The translations under genes were made by a program, and so were the position numbers. The notes beneath the pieces are model-generated. The model was not told the DNA's origin. It was given only the letters and a program-made list of their open reading frames with translations, and searched no databases. Below are positions 44,941 through 53,655 of a stretch of DNA of 64,000 bases, piece after piece. Origin of the DNA: Chryseosolibacter histidinae (lineage in GTDB: Bacteria; Bacteroidota; Bacteroidia; Cytophagales; Cyclobacteriaceae); NCBI RefSeq assembly GCF_018598225.1, contig NZ_JAHESF010000019.1:1-64000 (forward strand), written 5' to 3'. The stretch's first letter is position 1. Every line of letters starts with the position of its first letter.

Positions 44941-45420
44941 ATGACGGCCATCGACCTTGAGAATGACGAGATCATTTCTTTTCTACGTGATCTGCACTCG
45001 GCAGACGTGAAGTATCTACTTGTGGGTGGATTTGCAGTTGCTTTCCACGGACTGGTTCGTGCCACGCATGATCTGGATCTCTGGATCAAATCAGAAGAAG
45101 AGAACCTTCGCAAGCTGAAAGAAATTTTGATCCGGCATGGCGTTCAGGGATTGACTAATGCCAGGTCGTTCGAGTTGATCCCAGGATTTACTCAGTTTCC
45201 GCTTGGAGACTCTGGCTTCCTGATAGACCCGATGAAAAGTTTGAAAGCATTCGGACTCTATGACTTTGATCAGTGCTACGAACGCGCTGCACAGGGAGAA
45301 TACAAGGGAGTCTCATTTAAGGTGATCAGTAGAGGTGACCTTCTGAAAGAAAAAGAGGCCAACAACCGCGCAAAAGATCAGGGAGATATCGAATACCTCA
45401 GATCGATCGATAAAAAATAA
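44941..45420 (+). CDS. Nucleotidyltransferase family protein (AbiEii/MNT-like)
   Basis: A 159-residue protein with the nucleotidyltransferase motif YLLVGGFAVAFHGLVRATHD followed by LDLWI: the GG-x-A, the R-x-T and the DxD in series (residues about 24-48). This matches small NTases related to the AbiEii and MNT toxin families, or DUF6036. I choose ATG 44941 because LENDEIISFLRDL is the usual opening; a longer frame reaches ATG 44836 across a 10-bp hairpin. There is no HEPN, AbiEi or other partner gene beside it, so it is probably not a complete toxin-antitoxin pair. It may have been acquired; codon use does not settle this. Confidence 0.7.
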   Translation: MTAIDLENDEIISFLRDLHSADVKYLLVGGFAVAFHGLVRATHDLDLWIKSEEENLRKLKEILIRHGVQGLTNARSFELIPGFTQFPLGDSGFLIDPMKSLKAFGLYDFDQCYERAAQGEYKGVSFKVISRGDLLKEKEANNRAKDQGDIEYLRSIDKK

Positions 45421-45421
45421 C

Positions 45422-45450
45422 AAACCCTTCAGGCGTCTCCTGAAGGGTTT
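45422..45450. terminator. Bidirectional terminator between convergent genes
   Basis: AAACCCTTCAGG (45422-45433) pairs perfectly with CCTGAAGGGTTT (45439-45450) around CGTCT. It follows the nucleotidyltransferase stop codon directly. On the minus strand the stem is followed by a T-rich run, so it can also end transcripts from the permease gene. Confidence 0.85.
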
Positions 45451-45480
45451 ATCGCAGAAAAGTATAAGAGAAGTTTTGGT

Positions 45481-45496
45481 CCCGATAGCTATCGGG
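45481..45496. repeat. Palindrome CCCGATAGCTATCGGG
   Basis: An exact 16-base palindrome, identical to 4683-4698 and one base different from 10611-10626. It begins 1 base after the permease stop codon in the minus sense. All three copies lie within 30 bases of a stop codon. Confidence 0.8.
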
Positions 45497-45497
45497 A

Positions 45498-47909
45498 TTA
45501 TTCGTAACGAAGCGAGTTCACGGGATTGACAACGGCGGCCTTGAATGACTTGTAACCTACCGTGAGCACTGCGATGAACAGCGTAATGCCCAATCCCACG
45601 AAGAATACGCCTGCGCCTATGGTGATCTTATAGGCAAATCCGTTCAGCCATTCGTTCATGACAAACCATGCCAGTGGCGCTGCGACCACAAACCCGATCA
45701 CGATCAGTTTTACATACTCGGCAGAGAAGCGAAGAATGATACCTTCAACCGAAGCGCCAAGCACCTTGCGCACACCGATCTCTTTTGTTTTCTGATTGGC
45801 CATGAATGTGGCGAGACCAAACAGACCGAGGCATCCGATAAAGATGGCCATGGACGTGAACACGCTCAGGAGAATAGACATCCTCTGCTCGCCTTCGTAA
45901 AACTCGCGGATCTGCTCATCGAGGAAGCTGTAATCAAAAATATATTCAGGGTAAGCGGCTTCCCATTTGGGCTTTACCTGGCCGATCACTTCCTGCACTT
46001 GCGCAGGATTTACCTTTAGCGACAGGGTTTGATATCCGCGGATCCTGTTCATGAGCACCACAGGGCCGATAGGGTCGCGCAATGAAACCGTGTGGAAATT
46101 CTTCACAACACCTACCACAGGCAGCGTTCTGCCCCAGAATCGAATACGCTTTCCGATAATATCTTTCGGATCATCGAAGCCCGCCACTTTTACCAGCTGC
46201 TCGTTCACAATGAAGTTGTGCGCCGTGTCGTAGTCACCTATGCCCGTTCCGGCTACGAGCTCAAGGCCATAGAGATCAAGGTAGTTTCCGTCGATCTGTT
46301 TGATAGCGGTATCCTTGCGTTTATCTTCTCCCTCACCTTCGAGCCTAAAGCTTGTGCCATTCACAGACCCTGATGACGGTGGCGTGCTGCTCAAGCTGGC
46401 CGTTTCAACACCCGCAAGCTTCGAAATTTCTTCGCGCAGCGTACGCATCTTGCTCACACCATCGCCAGCGGCCGGGTTCTCGGTTTCAGGTATGGGTATC
46501 GTGATCACGGCATCCTGTCGGAAGCCCAGCGACTTCTTCTGGAAATAATTCATTTGCGTGATCAGCACAATGGTGCCGATAATGAAGAACTGCGATATCA
46601 CGAACTGAAGCACCACAAGACCTCGCCGCAGGTTGTAACCGGAAGTAGAACGGCTGCTGATCTTGTTCTTCAGCGCCAGCACGGGTTTGAATCCTGAAAT
46701 AACAAACGAAGGATACAACCCCGAGAGTAACGATACCACGGCGGTCACTGAAATAATAAATGCCCACAGGAGTCTATCTGATGAGAAGTCAAGCGCCAGG
46801 TTCAGCTCCAGGAATGAATTGAGGAAGCCTAACAGAAGTTGTGTGATGCCGAGGGAAACGAGCATGGCCACAACAGTAACCAAAGTGGTCTCACCCAGGA
46901 ACTGGCGTACCAGCTGGCCGCGCGAGCTGCCCAATGTTTTGCGGATGCCGACCTCTTTTGAACGTTTGATCGCTTCGGCGGTAGCCAGGTTGATAAAGTT
47001 GATACACGCTGTTACGATGAGAAATGCTGCGATCACACCCAACGTTATCAGCATTTCTTTGGGAGCTGTGTTGTAAGTATAAGTAGAGTAACGATCGTCA
47101 GAATGCAGCGTCGCCAATGGCTGGAACGTAAAGGTCTGATGAGCGTAATTTTCTTTGCCTATGTATTTTTCAACAAAAGCAGGCATGCGTTTTTCCAGGG
47201 TGGCAATGCTTTCGCCTTCTTTCAGCAGAAAGTAGCATTGCTCATCGCTCCAGATACTGCCCCATCCGTTTTCATCTCTCGCTTTTTTAATGGTGATGTA
47301 CGAGAGCATCAGGTCGAAAGGAAAGTCTGTGTTGTCAGGGTAATCCGCCATCACAGCGGTGATCTTGTATTCCATGGTATCGAACTTCACCACTTCGCCA
47401 ACAGCGTCTTCCTTACCGAAATATTTCAGCGCAAGGCGTTTGGAAATGATGGCTTCGTTCGGATCGTCAAGACCTTTCTCGGCACTGCCTATGATGATGG
47501 GCCTGTCGAAAATCTTGAAGAAGTTAGGCTGCGCGAAAACAACGCCGCGCTCCTCGTTATATTTTTTAGATTCCCCATTGGCCTGCGGCAGGGTGATCAT
47601 GGAGTTTGCGCGGTACGATGTGAGCGTAACTTCTTCCGCTTCGGGAAAATCGCCCTGGAAAGCGTCTGGCAGTACTGTTGGAACACCCGGTGTATGAAAT
47701 TTTCCGTCGTTGCCATCCGATTCTGTAGTGACCCTGTAAATCCTGTCGCGTTTTGTATGGTAATTATCGAAGCTCGAAAGGTGCTTCACCAATAAAAACA
47801 AAATGAGACTGCAGGTGATCCCCAGCGTAAGACCCGATATGTTGAGTAAAGTGCTGCCTTTTTCGCGGGAAAGCTTTCGCCAGGCGGTGATCAGATAATT
47901 CTTAAGCAT
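45498..47909 (-). CDS. MacB/FtsX-type ABC transporter permease
   Basis: An 803-residue permease with eight membrane helices in two blocks of four: the N-terminal block has helix 1 (STLLNISGLTLGITCSLILF), a periplasmic MacB-like domain of about 240 residues, then three FtsX helices (residues about 285-430, with TAEAIKRSKEVGIRKTLGSS in the loop). The second block repeats this (ANQKTKEIGVRKVLGASVEG near residue 690). Bacteroidota have many such permeases. The ATPase partner is not beside it. Start placed at ATG 47909 (MLKNYLITAWRKLSREKG) rather than nine codons upstream. Export of a peptide, lipoprotein or drug is possible; substrate unknown. Confidence 0.88.
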   Translation of the reverse strand: MLKNYLITAWRKLSREKGSTLLNISGLTLGITCSLILFLLVKHLSSFDNYHTKRDRIYRVTTESDGNDGKFHTPGVPTVLPDAFQGDFPEAEEVTLTSYRANSMITLPQANGESKKYNEERGVVFAQPNFFKIFDRPIIIGSAEKGLDDPNEAIISKRLALKYFGKEDAVGEVVKFDTMEYKITAVMADYPDNTDFPFDLMLSYITIKKARDENGWGSIWSDEQCYFLLKEGESIATLEKRMPAFVEKYIGKENYAHQTFTFQPLATLHSDDRYSTYTYNTAPKEMLITLGVIAAFLIVTACINFINLATAEAIKRSKEVGIRKTLGSSRGQLVRQFLGETTLVTVVAMLVSLGITQLLLGFLNSFLELNLALDFSSDRLLWAFIISVTAVVSLLSGLYPSFVISGFKPVLALKNKISSRSTSGYNLRRGLVVLQFVISQFFIIGTIVLITQMNYFQKKSLGFRQDAVITIPIPETENPAAGDGVSKMRTLREEISKLAGVETASLSSTPPSSGSVNGTSFRLEGEGEDKRKDTAIKQIDGNYLDLYGLELVAGTGIGDYDTAHNFIVNEQLVKVAGFDDPKDIIGKRIRFWGRTLPVVGVVKNFHTVSLRDPIGPVVLMNRIRGYQTLSLKVNPAQVQEVIGQVKPKWEAAYPEYIFDYSFLDEQIREFYEGEQRMSILLSVFTSMAIFIGCLGLFGLATFMANQKTKEIGVRKVLGASVEGIILRFSAEYVKLIVIGFVVAAPLAWFVMNEWLNGFAYKITIGAGVFFVGLGITLFIAVLTVGYKSFKAAVVNPVNSLRYE

Positions 47910-48090
47910 AAGCGTTCGATTCAAATGGACTGCCACAGCCTGTCAATTGCAGTGCCATTTTAGGCCATCTTGCATTCTGAGCTAAAAACAGGGGTTTTGA
48001 AACGACCGCTTTGTAAAAAATGTTCAGAAATGAACGGTGCCGGACATCAGAATTATTTCCGAACATCCTGCGTTTACCGGGTGTATTCAT

Positions 48091-48098
48091 TAATTTTG
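48091..48098 (+). promoter_or_regulatory. -7 box (TAATTTTG) immediately upstream of a start codon
   Basis: TAATTTTG ends 5 bases before the ATG at 48104. With transcription starting about 6-7 bases after the box, the mRNA would be leaderless. TTTACC near 48073 is a weak -33 candidate. Confidence 0.45.
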
Positions 48099-48103
48099 AA
48101 GCC

Positions 48104-48274
48104 ATGATGCAGCAAATCATTATCGGATTGATCTTTATTGCCGCAGTGATCTACCTGGTCCGCCTGGTCTACAGGAACTTCCGGTCAGGATCGGCATGTG
48201 AAACGGGCTGCGGAAAATGCGGCGCGGTAGATTTCGCCAAGCTTGAAAAACAGCTGAAGGAAAAAGGCCTCTGA
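48104..48274 (+). CDS. FeoB-associated Cys-rich membrane protein (PF12669-like)
   Basis: A 56-residue protein: one hydrophobic helix (QQIIIGLIFIAAVIYLVRLV, residues 3-22), a basic stretch (YRNFRSGS) and a Cys-rich segment with ACETGCGKCGAVDF (Cys34, Cys38, Cys41), ending AKLEKQLKEKGL. The order of one helix, short basic linker and C-x3-C-x2-C matches the FeoB-associated Cys-rich family, often found beside feoB. There is no feoB here. The start is the first Met of MMQQ (48104). Its stop codon lies 2 bases from that of the convergent radical SAM gene. Confidence 0.75.
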   Translation: MMQQIIIGLIFIAAVIYLVRLVYRNFRSGSACETGCGKCGAVDFAKLEKQLKEKGL

Positions 48275-48276
48275 AA

Positions 48277-49299
48277 CTACGCCCAGACCCGGGTGCCTTC
48301 CGTACAATTTTTACAGATCTCTATTTCACTTCGCGACCTCAGCAACGACTGGCGGAACTGCTGATACTTCTCTCCTCTCCAGATCTCTTCAAAAGAATTT
48401 TTAGCAAGGTCGCCCAGCACAAAATGCGCGTCCTTATCAAAGCAGCACGGCACCACCCTTCCGTCCCACGTGATCACGCAGCTGTGCCACATCTTCCAGC
48501 AATGGTCTGCCAGTGCATTTTTGATCGCGTAAGTACCATCGGCATTCTTGCGATACCGCGCGTACTTCTCCTGTTTAGGGATCAGATCAGAACCCTGCTC
48601 GTAGTCGTATATCTGTGCCGTTTTTAAAACAACCTGGTCTACGCCAAGTTTTTCTGCCAGCGCATAGACCTCGGGTATTTGGTGTTCGTTGGGCGCCACC
48701 ACCAAAAACTGGAATACAACGTGTGGTGTTTTTGAGCGCAGCTTTTTTTTCCACGCCAGGATGTTTTGCGTTCCTTCGATCACCTTATCGAGCGCGCCGC
48801 CAACACGGTAGGCTTCATAGGTCTGCTGCGTGGTGCCATCGATGGAGATGATCAACCTGTCGAGTCCTGACTCCACTGTTCGCCTGGCTACATCATCTTT
48901 CAGATAATGCGCGTTGGTGGAAGTGGCCGTATAGATGCCACGGTCAGCGGCATACGTAGCCATATCTAAAAAACGTGGATGGAGATAGGGCTCGCCCTGA
49001 AAATAAAATGTGAGATAGCTCAACGTACCCGACAGCTGATCGATCACATTTTTGAACAGCGCCTGATCGAGCATACCGGTAGGCCGTGTAAATGACCGGA
49101 GGCCGCTGGGGCACTCAGGGCATCGCAGGTTGCACGATGTTGTGGGCTCGAATGAAATGCTGATGGGCATGCCCTTGATCGCAGGTTTTTTTACGGCCCT
49201 GGAATAATGATACGATGATAAAATGTTAGCAGCATTATACGCACGCTTCCACGTCACCTTCGAGAGCATGTTCACACTATCAGAAATACCGCCGATCAT
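48277..49299 (-). CDS. Radical SAM/SPASM domain protein
   Basis: A 340-residue enzyme with a radical SAM core. The cluster motif CX3CX2C is in FEPTTSCNLRCPECPSGLRS (residues about 51-70), followed by the YLTFYFQGEPYLHP segment and the TSTNAHYL strand. The C-terminal SPASM-type cysteines (CWKMWHSCVITWDGRVVPCC, then ICKNCTEG) indicate one or two auxiliary [4Fe-4S] clusters. Such proteins activate or modify peptides and proteins, or make cofactors; no precursor peptide is recognised. It is related to the MoaA/NirJ/SkfB-like group by layout only. The gene is alone. Confidence 0.85.
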   Translation of the reverse strand: MIGGISDSVNMLSKVTWKRAYNAANILSSYHYSRAVKKPAIKGMPISISFEPTTSCNLRCPECPSGLRSFTRPTGMLDQALFKNVIDQLSGTLSYLTFYFQGEPYLHPRFLDMATYAADRGIYTATSTNAHYLKDDVARRTVESGLDRLIISIDGTTQQTYEAYRVGGALDKVIEGTQNILAWKKKLRSKTPHVVFQFLVVAPNEHQIPEVYALAEKLGVDQVVLKTAQIYDYEQGSDLIPKQEKYARYRKNADGTYAIKNALADHCWKMWHSCVITWDGRVVPCCFDKDAHFVLGDLAKNSFEEIWRGEKYQQFRQSLLRSRSEIEICKNCTEGTRVWA

Positions 49300-49373
49300 C
49301 TCCGCAAGATAGTTTGTAAAAGGCTCCGTTTCATCTTCAAAAGCTGCTTATATTTCGGGAATTTGCCCATGTT

Positions 49374-50549
49374 ATGAAAAAAGCCGTATTCCTGCTTCTC
49401 ATCATATCCACGGTCTGTCACGCCCAGGTAAAGCTGTCAGACAAAGCTGAGATCTCCGTGATCACCTTCGGCCCTGGACAGGGCGAGCTGTATTCAGCAT
49501 TCGGGCACAGCGCCTTCAGGATCAACGATGCCGAGCTGGGTATCGACGAAGCATACGACTACGGTGTATTCGATTTCGATCAGCCGAACTTCTACCTCAA
49601 CTTTGCCAGAGGATACCTCAACTACAAGATGGCTATCCGGAACTATAAACACTTCGAAGGATACTACATCTTCAACAACCGTTATGTTCATGAGCAAAAG
49701 CTGAACCTGAACCAGGCGCAGAAGCAACGGCTTTATGATTACCTGGAATGGAATGCCAAACCCGAAAATCAATACTACCGCTACGACTACTTCTATGATA
49801 ACTGCGCCACCAAAATGCCCGCGGTGATCAAAAAAGTTTTCGGTGACAGTGTGGTCTTCGATGGCTCACACATCAAGACTAACTACACCATCCGTGAGCT
49901 CACGGACCTGTACCTGAAGTATCAACCCTGGGGCGACCTCGGCATCGATGTCTGCCTGGGACTGCCGATGGATAAAAAGGCCTCGCCTTATGAATACATG
50001 TTCCTGCCCGATTATGTGGAAGCGGGTTTTGCACATGCCACCATCAACCGCGATGGCGCCGTGCGGCCACTGGTAAAAGAACGCATCAGCATCTACGAAT
50101 CGCGCGAAGAAGATATGCCGCACACAACCCTGACGCCACTTGTAGTATTCAGCATCGTATTTGTGATCCTGGCGGTGATCAGCTTCTTCGACATCAAGAG
50201 AAACAAACTTTCAAATGGTGTGGATGTGGTGCTGTTTACGGTGCTGGGATTGCTGGGGCTGCTGTTCCTGCTGTTGTGGGTTGCTACCGATCACAAGGCA
50301 GCGGCCAGGAACATGAATCTCTTATGGGCATTGCCTACGCATCTCGTTGCCGTGATCGCTTTCATCAAAAAACCGAAATGGCTTGAAAAATATTTCTTCG
50401 CGGTAGCGATCCTTTCTGTACTGCTGCTGCTCACGTGGCCGTTCTTACCACAGAAAATGCACTACGCGCTGATACCACTCGTGATGGGCATCGGTCTGCG
50501 CGCCTATATTCAACACCGGATCAGGAAGCAGTTACAGGCACCGTTATAA
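49374..50549 (+). CDS. DUF4105 membrane protein
   Basis: A 391-residue protein with a signal peptide (residues 1-17, ending CHA), a DUF4105 domain (about 20-240) and four or five C-terminal membrane helices (residues about 255-275, 283-305, 315-335 and 340-380). Conserved parts are ISVITFGPGQGELYSAFGHS, YGVFDFDQPNFYLNFARGYL and YRYDYFYDNCATKMPAVIKK, with one conserved Cys in DNCATK. DUF4105 is an extracytoplasmic domain seen across Bacteroidota and gamma-Proteobacteria; its role is unknown, and the DNC-x-T motif resembles a cysteine or metal site. Its 3' end overlaps the convergent histidine kinase gene by 29 bases. Confidence 0.85.
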   Translation: MKKAVFLLLIISTVCHAQVKLSDKAEISVITFGPGQGELYSAFGHSAFRINDAELGIDEAYDYGVFDFDQPNFYLNFARGYLNYKMAIRNYKHFEGYYIFNNRYVHEQKLNLNQAQKQRLYDYLEWNAKPENQYYRYDYFYDNCATKMPAVIKKVFGDSVVFDGSHIKTNYTIRELTDLYLKYQPWGDLGIDVCLGLPMDKKASPYEYMFLPDYVEAGFAHATINRDGAVRPLVKERISIYESREEDMPHTTLTPLVVFSIVFVILAVISFFDIKRNKLSNGVDVVLFTVLGLLGLLFLLLWVATDHKAAARNMNLLWALPTHLVAVIAFIKKPKWLEKYFFAVAILSVLLLLTWPFLPQKMHYALIPLVMGIGLRAYIQHRIRKQLQAPL

Positions 50550-51807
50550 AGAACGAAGCCCCACGCCCGGCTTCCGATTGTACGGTGATGGTGCCCTTCA
50601 TTTTCTCCACAGCCTGCTTCACGATGTAAAGTCCCAGGCCGGAGCCGGTGGATTGCAACGTGCCGCGGTAAAACATTTCGAAGATCCGCTGCTGATGCTC
50701 CTTGTGAATGCCGGTGCCATTGTCTGATACCACCAGCTTGATCTCACCCATGGAATCGCTCACCTTCACGTCGATCCACCTCTGCTCTTTGCGCATGTCG
50801 TGATACTTGATAGCGTTCGCGATGAGGTTGTTCAGCACAACGCTAAGCCTGGTCTTGTCCGCCAGCACCGGCTGATCGATGCTCACTTCGTTTTTGAATT
50901 CAATGGAGCTTGCGCCTTCGAAGTATTTCAGGTTGTCTGTTACCTCCGAGATCAGCGCGTTAAAATCAACCTTCTCGTGACGAAGCTCTGTGCGGGCATT
51001 TTTTGAATAATCGATGATGTCTTTGATAAAATTCTCAAGCCTTTCAACACGGTCGGTCATCATGTTAAAGTAGCCATGGATCTTTTTATCGTGCGTATCG
51101 TATCGCGCCACGTTGATCAGTCCTTTGATTGACGATAGCGGCGAACGAAGGTCATGCGACGTGCTGTATAAGAAACGGTCGAGCTCGAGGTTGGTGCGTT
51201 CCAGGTCATCGTTCTTGGCGTTGACCTCCTCGGCCAGCTGCTGCAGCTGCTGCTCTGAAGTGGCGTTCAGCTTCAGCATAAAATTGATACACATCACCAG
51301 AATGAAACCGCTGGACAGGCTATTGATCAGAAAAAATAATTTAGTCGTGCCTTCCGCAGGAAATGAATAATTGCCCAGCACCTGGAAATCGGTAAGGAAC
51401 AACAGCACCAGGAAAAGGAACGGCATCATCATGAAAAAATAACGTTTGGAACGCTGCGCGGGACCGAACAACGCAGAGGATATGGCCATCAGCGGAAAGT
51501 AGTACAGGTACACGCCTACTTCTCTCGGAACCACACTCGAGTACAACCCGATGGCTACATTGATCAGGAACAGACCGATGAACGTTGCAGGCTGATAAAA
51601 TCCCAAACGGTTGAGCAGGTAACAGCAAAAGATCATGGCGGCAATCACCAGATCAAACACTGCAGACTGGTAAAGCTCCTGGCCCAGGTCAAGAAAAAAA
51701 TGAACGATGGCAAATAGCGTGCAGTATAAAGCGATCTTTTTCGACAGGATAATGCGTTTTCGGTCTACAATTAAAGCTTTATCCAGATTAATCTTTTCAT
51801 TGACCAT
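50521..51807 (-). CDS. Membrane histidine kinase (multi-helix sensor)
   Basis: A 428-residue kinase with five or six membrane helices (residues about 25-180), a coiled coil (EEVNAKNDDLERTNLELDRF) and a cytoplasmic kinase core. The H-box is STSHDLRSPLSSIKGLINVA, the N-box LNNLIANAIKYHD, G1 DNGTGIHKEHQ, F-box FEMFYRG and G2 GSGLGLYIVKQAVEKMKG. No periplasmic sensor domain; it probably senses within the membrane. No response regulator is next to it. Start at ATG 51807; a TTG two codons earlier is less likely. The 3' end overlaps the DUF4105 gene by 29 bases. Confidence 0.88.
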   Translation of the reverse strand: MVNEKINLDKALIVDRKRIILSKKIALYCTLFAIVHFFLDLGQELYQSAVFDLVIAAMIFCCYLLNRLGFYQPATFIGLFLINVAIGLYSSVVPREVGVYLYYFPLMAISSALFGPAQRSKRYFFMMMPFLFLVLLFLTDFQVLGNYSFPAEGTTKLFFLINSLSSGFILVMCINFMLKLNATSEQQLQQLAEEVNAKNDDLERTNLELDRFLYSTSHDLRSPLSSIKGLINVARYDTHDKKIHGYFNMMTDRVERLENFIKDIIDYSKNARTELRHEKVDFNALISEVTDNLKYFEGASSIEFKNEVSIDQPVLADKTRLSVVLNNLIANAIKYHDMRKEQRWIDVKVSDSMGEIKLVVSDNGTGIHKEHQQRIFEMFYRGTLQSTGSGLGLYIVKQAVEKMKGTITVQSEAGRGASFFITVPVTAS

Positions 51808-51810
51808 TAC

Positions 51811-51818
51811 CAAAAATA
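51811..51818 (-). promoter_or_regulatory. -7-like box directly before the kinase start codon
   Basis: CAAAAATA reads TATTTTTG on the minus strand, a TAnnTTTG match that ends 3 bases before ATG 51807. If used, the transcript has no leader. It could also be chance, as the region is A-rich. Confidence 0.3.
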
Positions 51819-52198
51819 AAGGGTAATAGCACCCAGGCCCTGCAGATGTAGGGCACGACTAAACGCGTGTAAGTTTTTGCGGGAAACTTAAGATGTGACA
51901 GCGTTTCTCAAAATGCTGCGTTGGCTCATTTCGGGAATTGTAGCAGGTAGCGCAATCGTAAAATTTAGTCCACGTGCCCGGTGTGGATTTGAGGTCGATA
52001 GATCCACGGCCTTTTTCAATGATTTTCTTTTACGATAATTCCTGGATTCCGGCTTTTTGACCGATTTGTTTCAGAAAGGATATAAGAGGATCCTGGGCAA
52101 CACCCACCGGAATGTGTACCCGGCCGTTGCCGGCGATGTAAAGATTAAGGCTGTTCTCAAAAATTGAGTGCCTGTTTTTACCCAGGATCCTTGATATT
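51819..52198. other. Intergenic region between histidine kinase and lpdA without a clear gene
   Basis: I see no supported gene here. A weak hairpin (GTGGAT 51983-51988 with ATCCAC 52002-52007, then CTTTTTC) lies in the middle and could end transcripts. A minus-strand frame (to 52030) codes for about 50 residues (NLYIAGNGRVHIPVGVAQDP and SFLKQIGQKAGIQELS), starts inside lpdA and has no start codon of its own; it may be a remnant or chance. Confidence 0.5.
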
Positions 52199-53596
52199 TT
52201 ATAAATGGATCGGCCTGTTGGCAGTCGCCGCAAGACATGCCTCCTTCACAGCCTCCATATAGGTAGGATGTGCGTGCGACATTCTGGCAACGTCTTCGGC
52301 TGAAGCACGGAATTCCATGGCTGTAACGCCTGCTGCGATCATATCCGCTGCGCGCGCACCAATGATGTGAACGCCCAGGATCTCGTCAGTCTGTTTGTCG
52401 GCAAGTATTTTTACAAGCCCATCGAGATCCATGCTGGCGCGAGCTCTTCCCAATGCTTTGTAAGGGAAGCTGCCGGTCTTGTAAGCACGGCCCGCGCTTT
52501 TCAATTGCTCTTCGGTATAACCAACACTCGCAACTTCCGGCCAGGTGTAAACAACGCCGGGGATGAGCAGGTAATTCACGTGAGGCTTCTGGCCCGCAAG
52601 CTGCTCGGCAACATAAACACCTTCTTCTTCTGCCTTGTGCGCCAGCATCGCTCCCTTCACCACATCGCCGATAGCGTAGATGTTGTCCACTTTTGTTTTC
52701 AGGTGATCGTCAACAGGGATCTGCCCTTTCACGGTTTCGATGCCAACCTTATCCAGTCCAAGGCCATCGGTATAAGGCCTCCTGCCGATGCTCACCAGGC
52801 AGTAATCGCCTTTCAGCTCGATCGCTTTTCCGTCTTTGGCTTCGGCTTTCACGATCACTTCTTTTCCTTTGTTCTCTACGGCAGTCACTTTGTGGCCCAG
52901 GTAGAAATCCATGCCGAGCTTTTTCGCGGAGCGCTGCAGCTCTTTGCCCATCGTGCCATCCATGGTGGGGATGAGGCTGTCAAGAAACTCTACCACCGTC
53001 ACTTTCGAACCGATGCGCGCGTATACGGAGCCGAGCTCCATTCCGATCACACCACCGCCGATCACGATCAGGTGCTGCGGCACTTCTTTCAGCTCGAGCG
53101 CTTCCGTGCTGGAGATGATACGCTTCTTATCGAACGGCGCGAAAGGCAGCGGCGTGGGCTTGGAGCCTGTAGCGATGATCACTTTTTCTGTGGTGATGGT
53201 GGTTTCCTTTCCATCTTTAGCAGTGATCTTGATCGTATTCTTGTCGACAAAAGATCCTACGCCGGTGTGAACGTCGATCTTGTTCTTCTTCATCAGGAAA
53301 GCGATGCCATCAACATTGGCTTTTACCACATCACCTTTCCGTTTCACCATCTGTGTGAAATTCACTTTGGGCGCCGGAATGTCGATGCCGTGCTCTTTGA
53401 AATGCTCTTTGGCATTGTGAAAGTGCTCGGAAGAATCGAGCATTGCCTTGGAAGGGATACATCCCACATTGAGGCAGGTGCCACCCAGGGTATCGTATTT
53501 TTCGATGATGGCGGTTTTAAAACCAAGCTGTGCCGAACGGATGGCAGCAACATAGCCACCAGGCCCTGAGCCAATAACTACAACGTTGTATTGCAT
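52199..53596 (-). CDS. lpdA: Dihydrolipoyl dehydrogenase (E3)
   Basis: A 465-residue FAD-dependent disulfide oxidoreductase that reoxidises the lipoyl groups of 2-oxo acid dehydrogenases. FAD binding is VVVIGSGPGGYVAAIRSAQL; the redox pair is Cys41 and Cys46 in GGTCLNVGCIPSK; NAD binding is LIVIGGGVIGMELGSVYARI; and the catalytic His is in MSHAHPTYMEAVKEA near the C-terminus. It is the third gene of a sucA-odhB-lpdA minus-strand cluster, 59 bases after odhB, so it probably serves the 2-oxoglutarate complex and may also serve others. Confidence 0.97.
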   Translation of the reverse strand: MQYNVVVIGSGPGGYVAAIRSAQLGFKTAIIEKYDTLGGTCLNVGCIPSKAMLDSSEHFHNAKEHFKEHGIDIPAPKVNFTQMVKRKGDVVKANVDGIAFLMKKNKIDVHTGVGSFVDKNTIKITAKDGKETTITTEKVIIATGSKPTPLPFAPFDKKRIISSTEALELKEVPQHLIVIGGGVIGMELGSVYARIGSKVTVVEFLDSLIPTMDGTMGKELQRSAKKLGMDFYLGHKVTAVENKGKEVIVKAEAKDGKAIELKGDYCLVSIGRRPYTDGLGLDKVGIETVKGQIPVDDHLKTKVDNIYAIGDVVKGAMLAHKAEEEGVYVAEQLAGQKPHVNYLLIPGVVYTWPEVASVGYTEEQLKSAGRAYKTGSFPYKALGRARASMDLDGLVKILADKQTDEILGVHIIGARAADMIAAGVTAMEFRASAEDVARMSHAHPTYMEAVKEACLAATANRPIHL

Positions 53597-53655
53597 AATG
53601 TGAATTTAGAAGAAAAGGATCTCGTTGAAGATCCTTTCTGTGTGAATATATTTTT

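Noticed and set aside
52030-52233. A 67-residue minus-strand frame at the lpdA 3' end
   Set aside because: Its start is inside lpdA, and the part beyond lpdA has no start codon of its own. No family is recognised. I describe it only within the gap note.
52367-53569. A 400-residue open frame on the plus strand opposite lpdA
   Set aside because: It lies wholly antisense to lpdA, whose E3 motifs are clear, and it has no recognisable domain. Long antisense frames are expected where codon use favours them.
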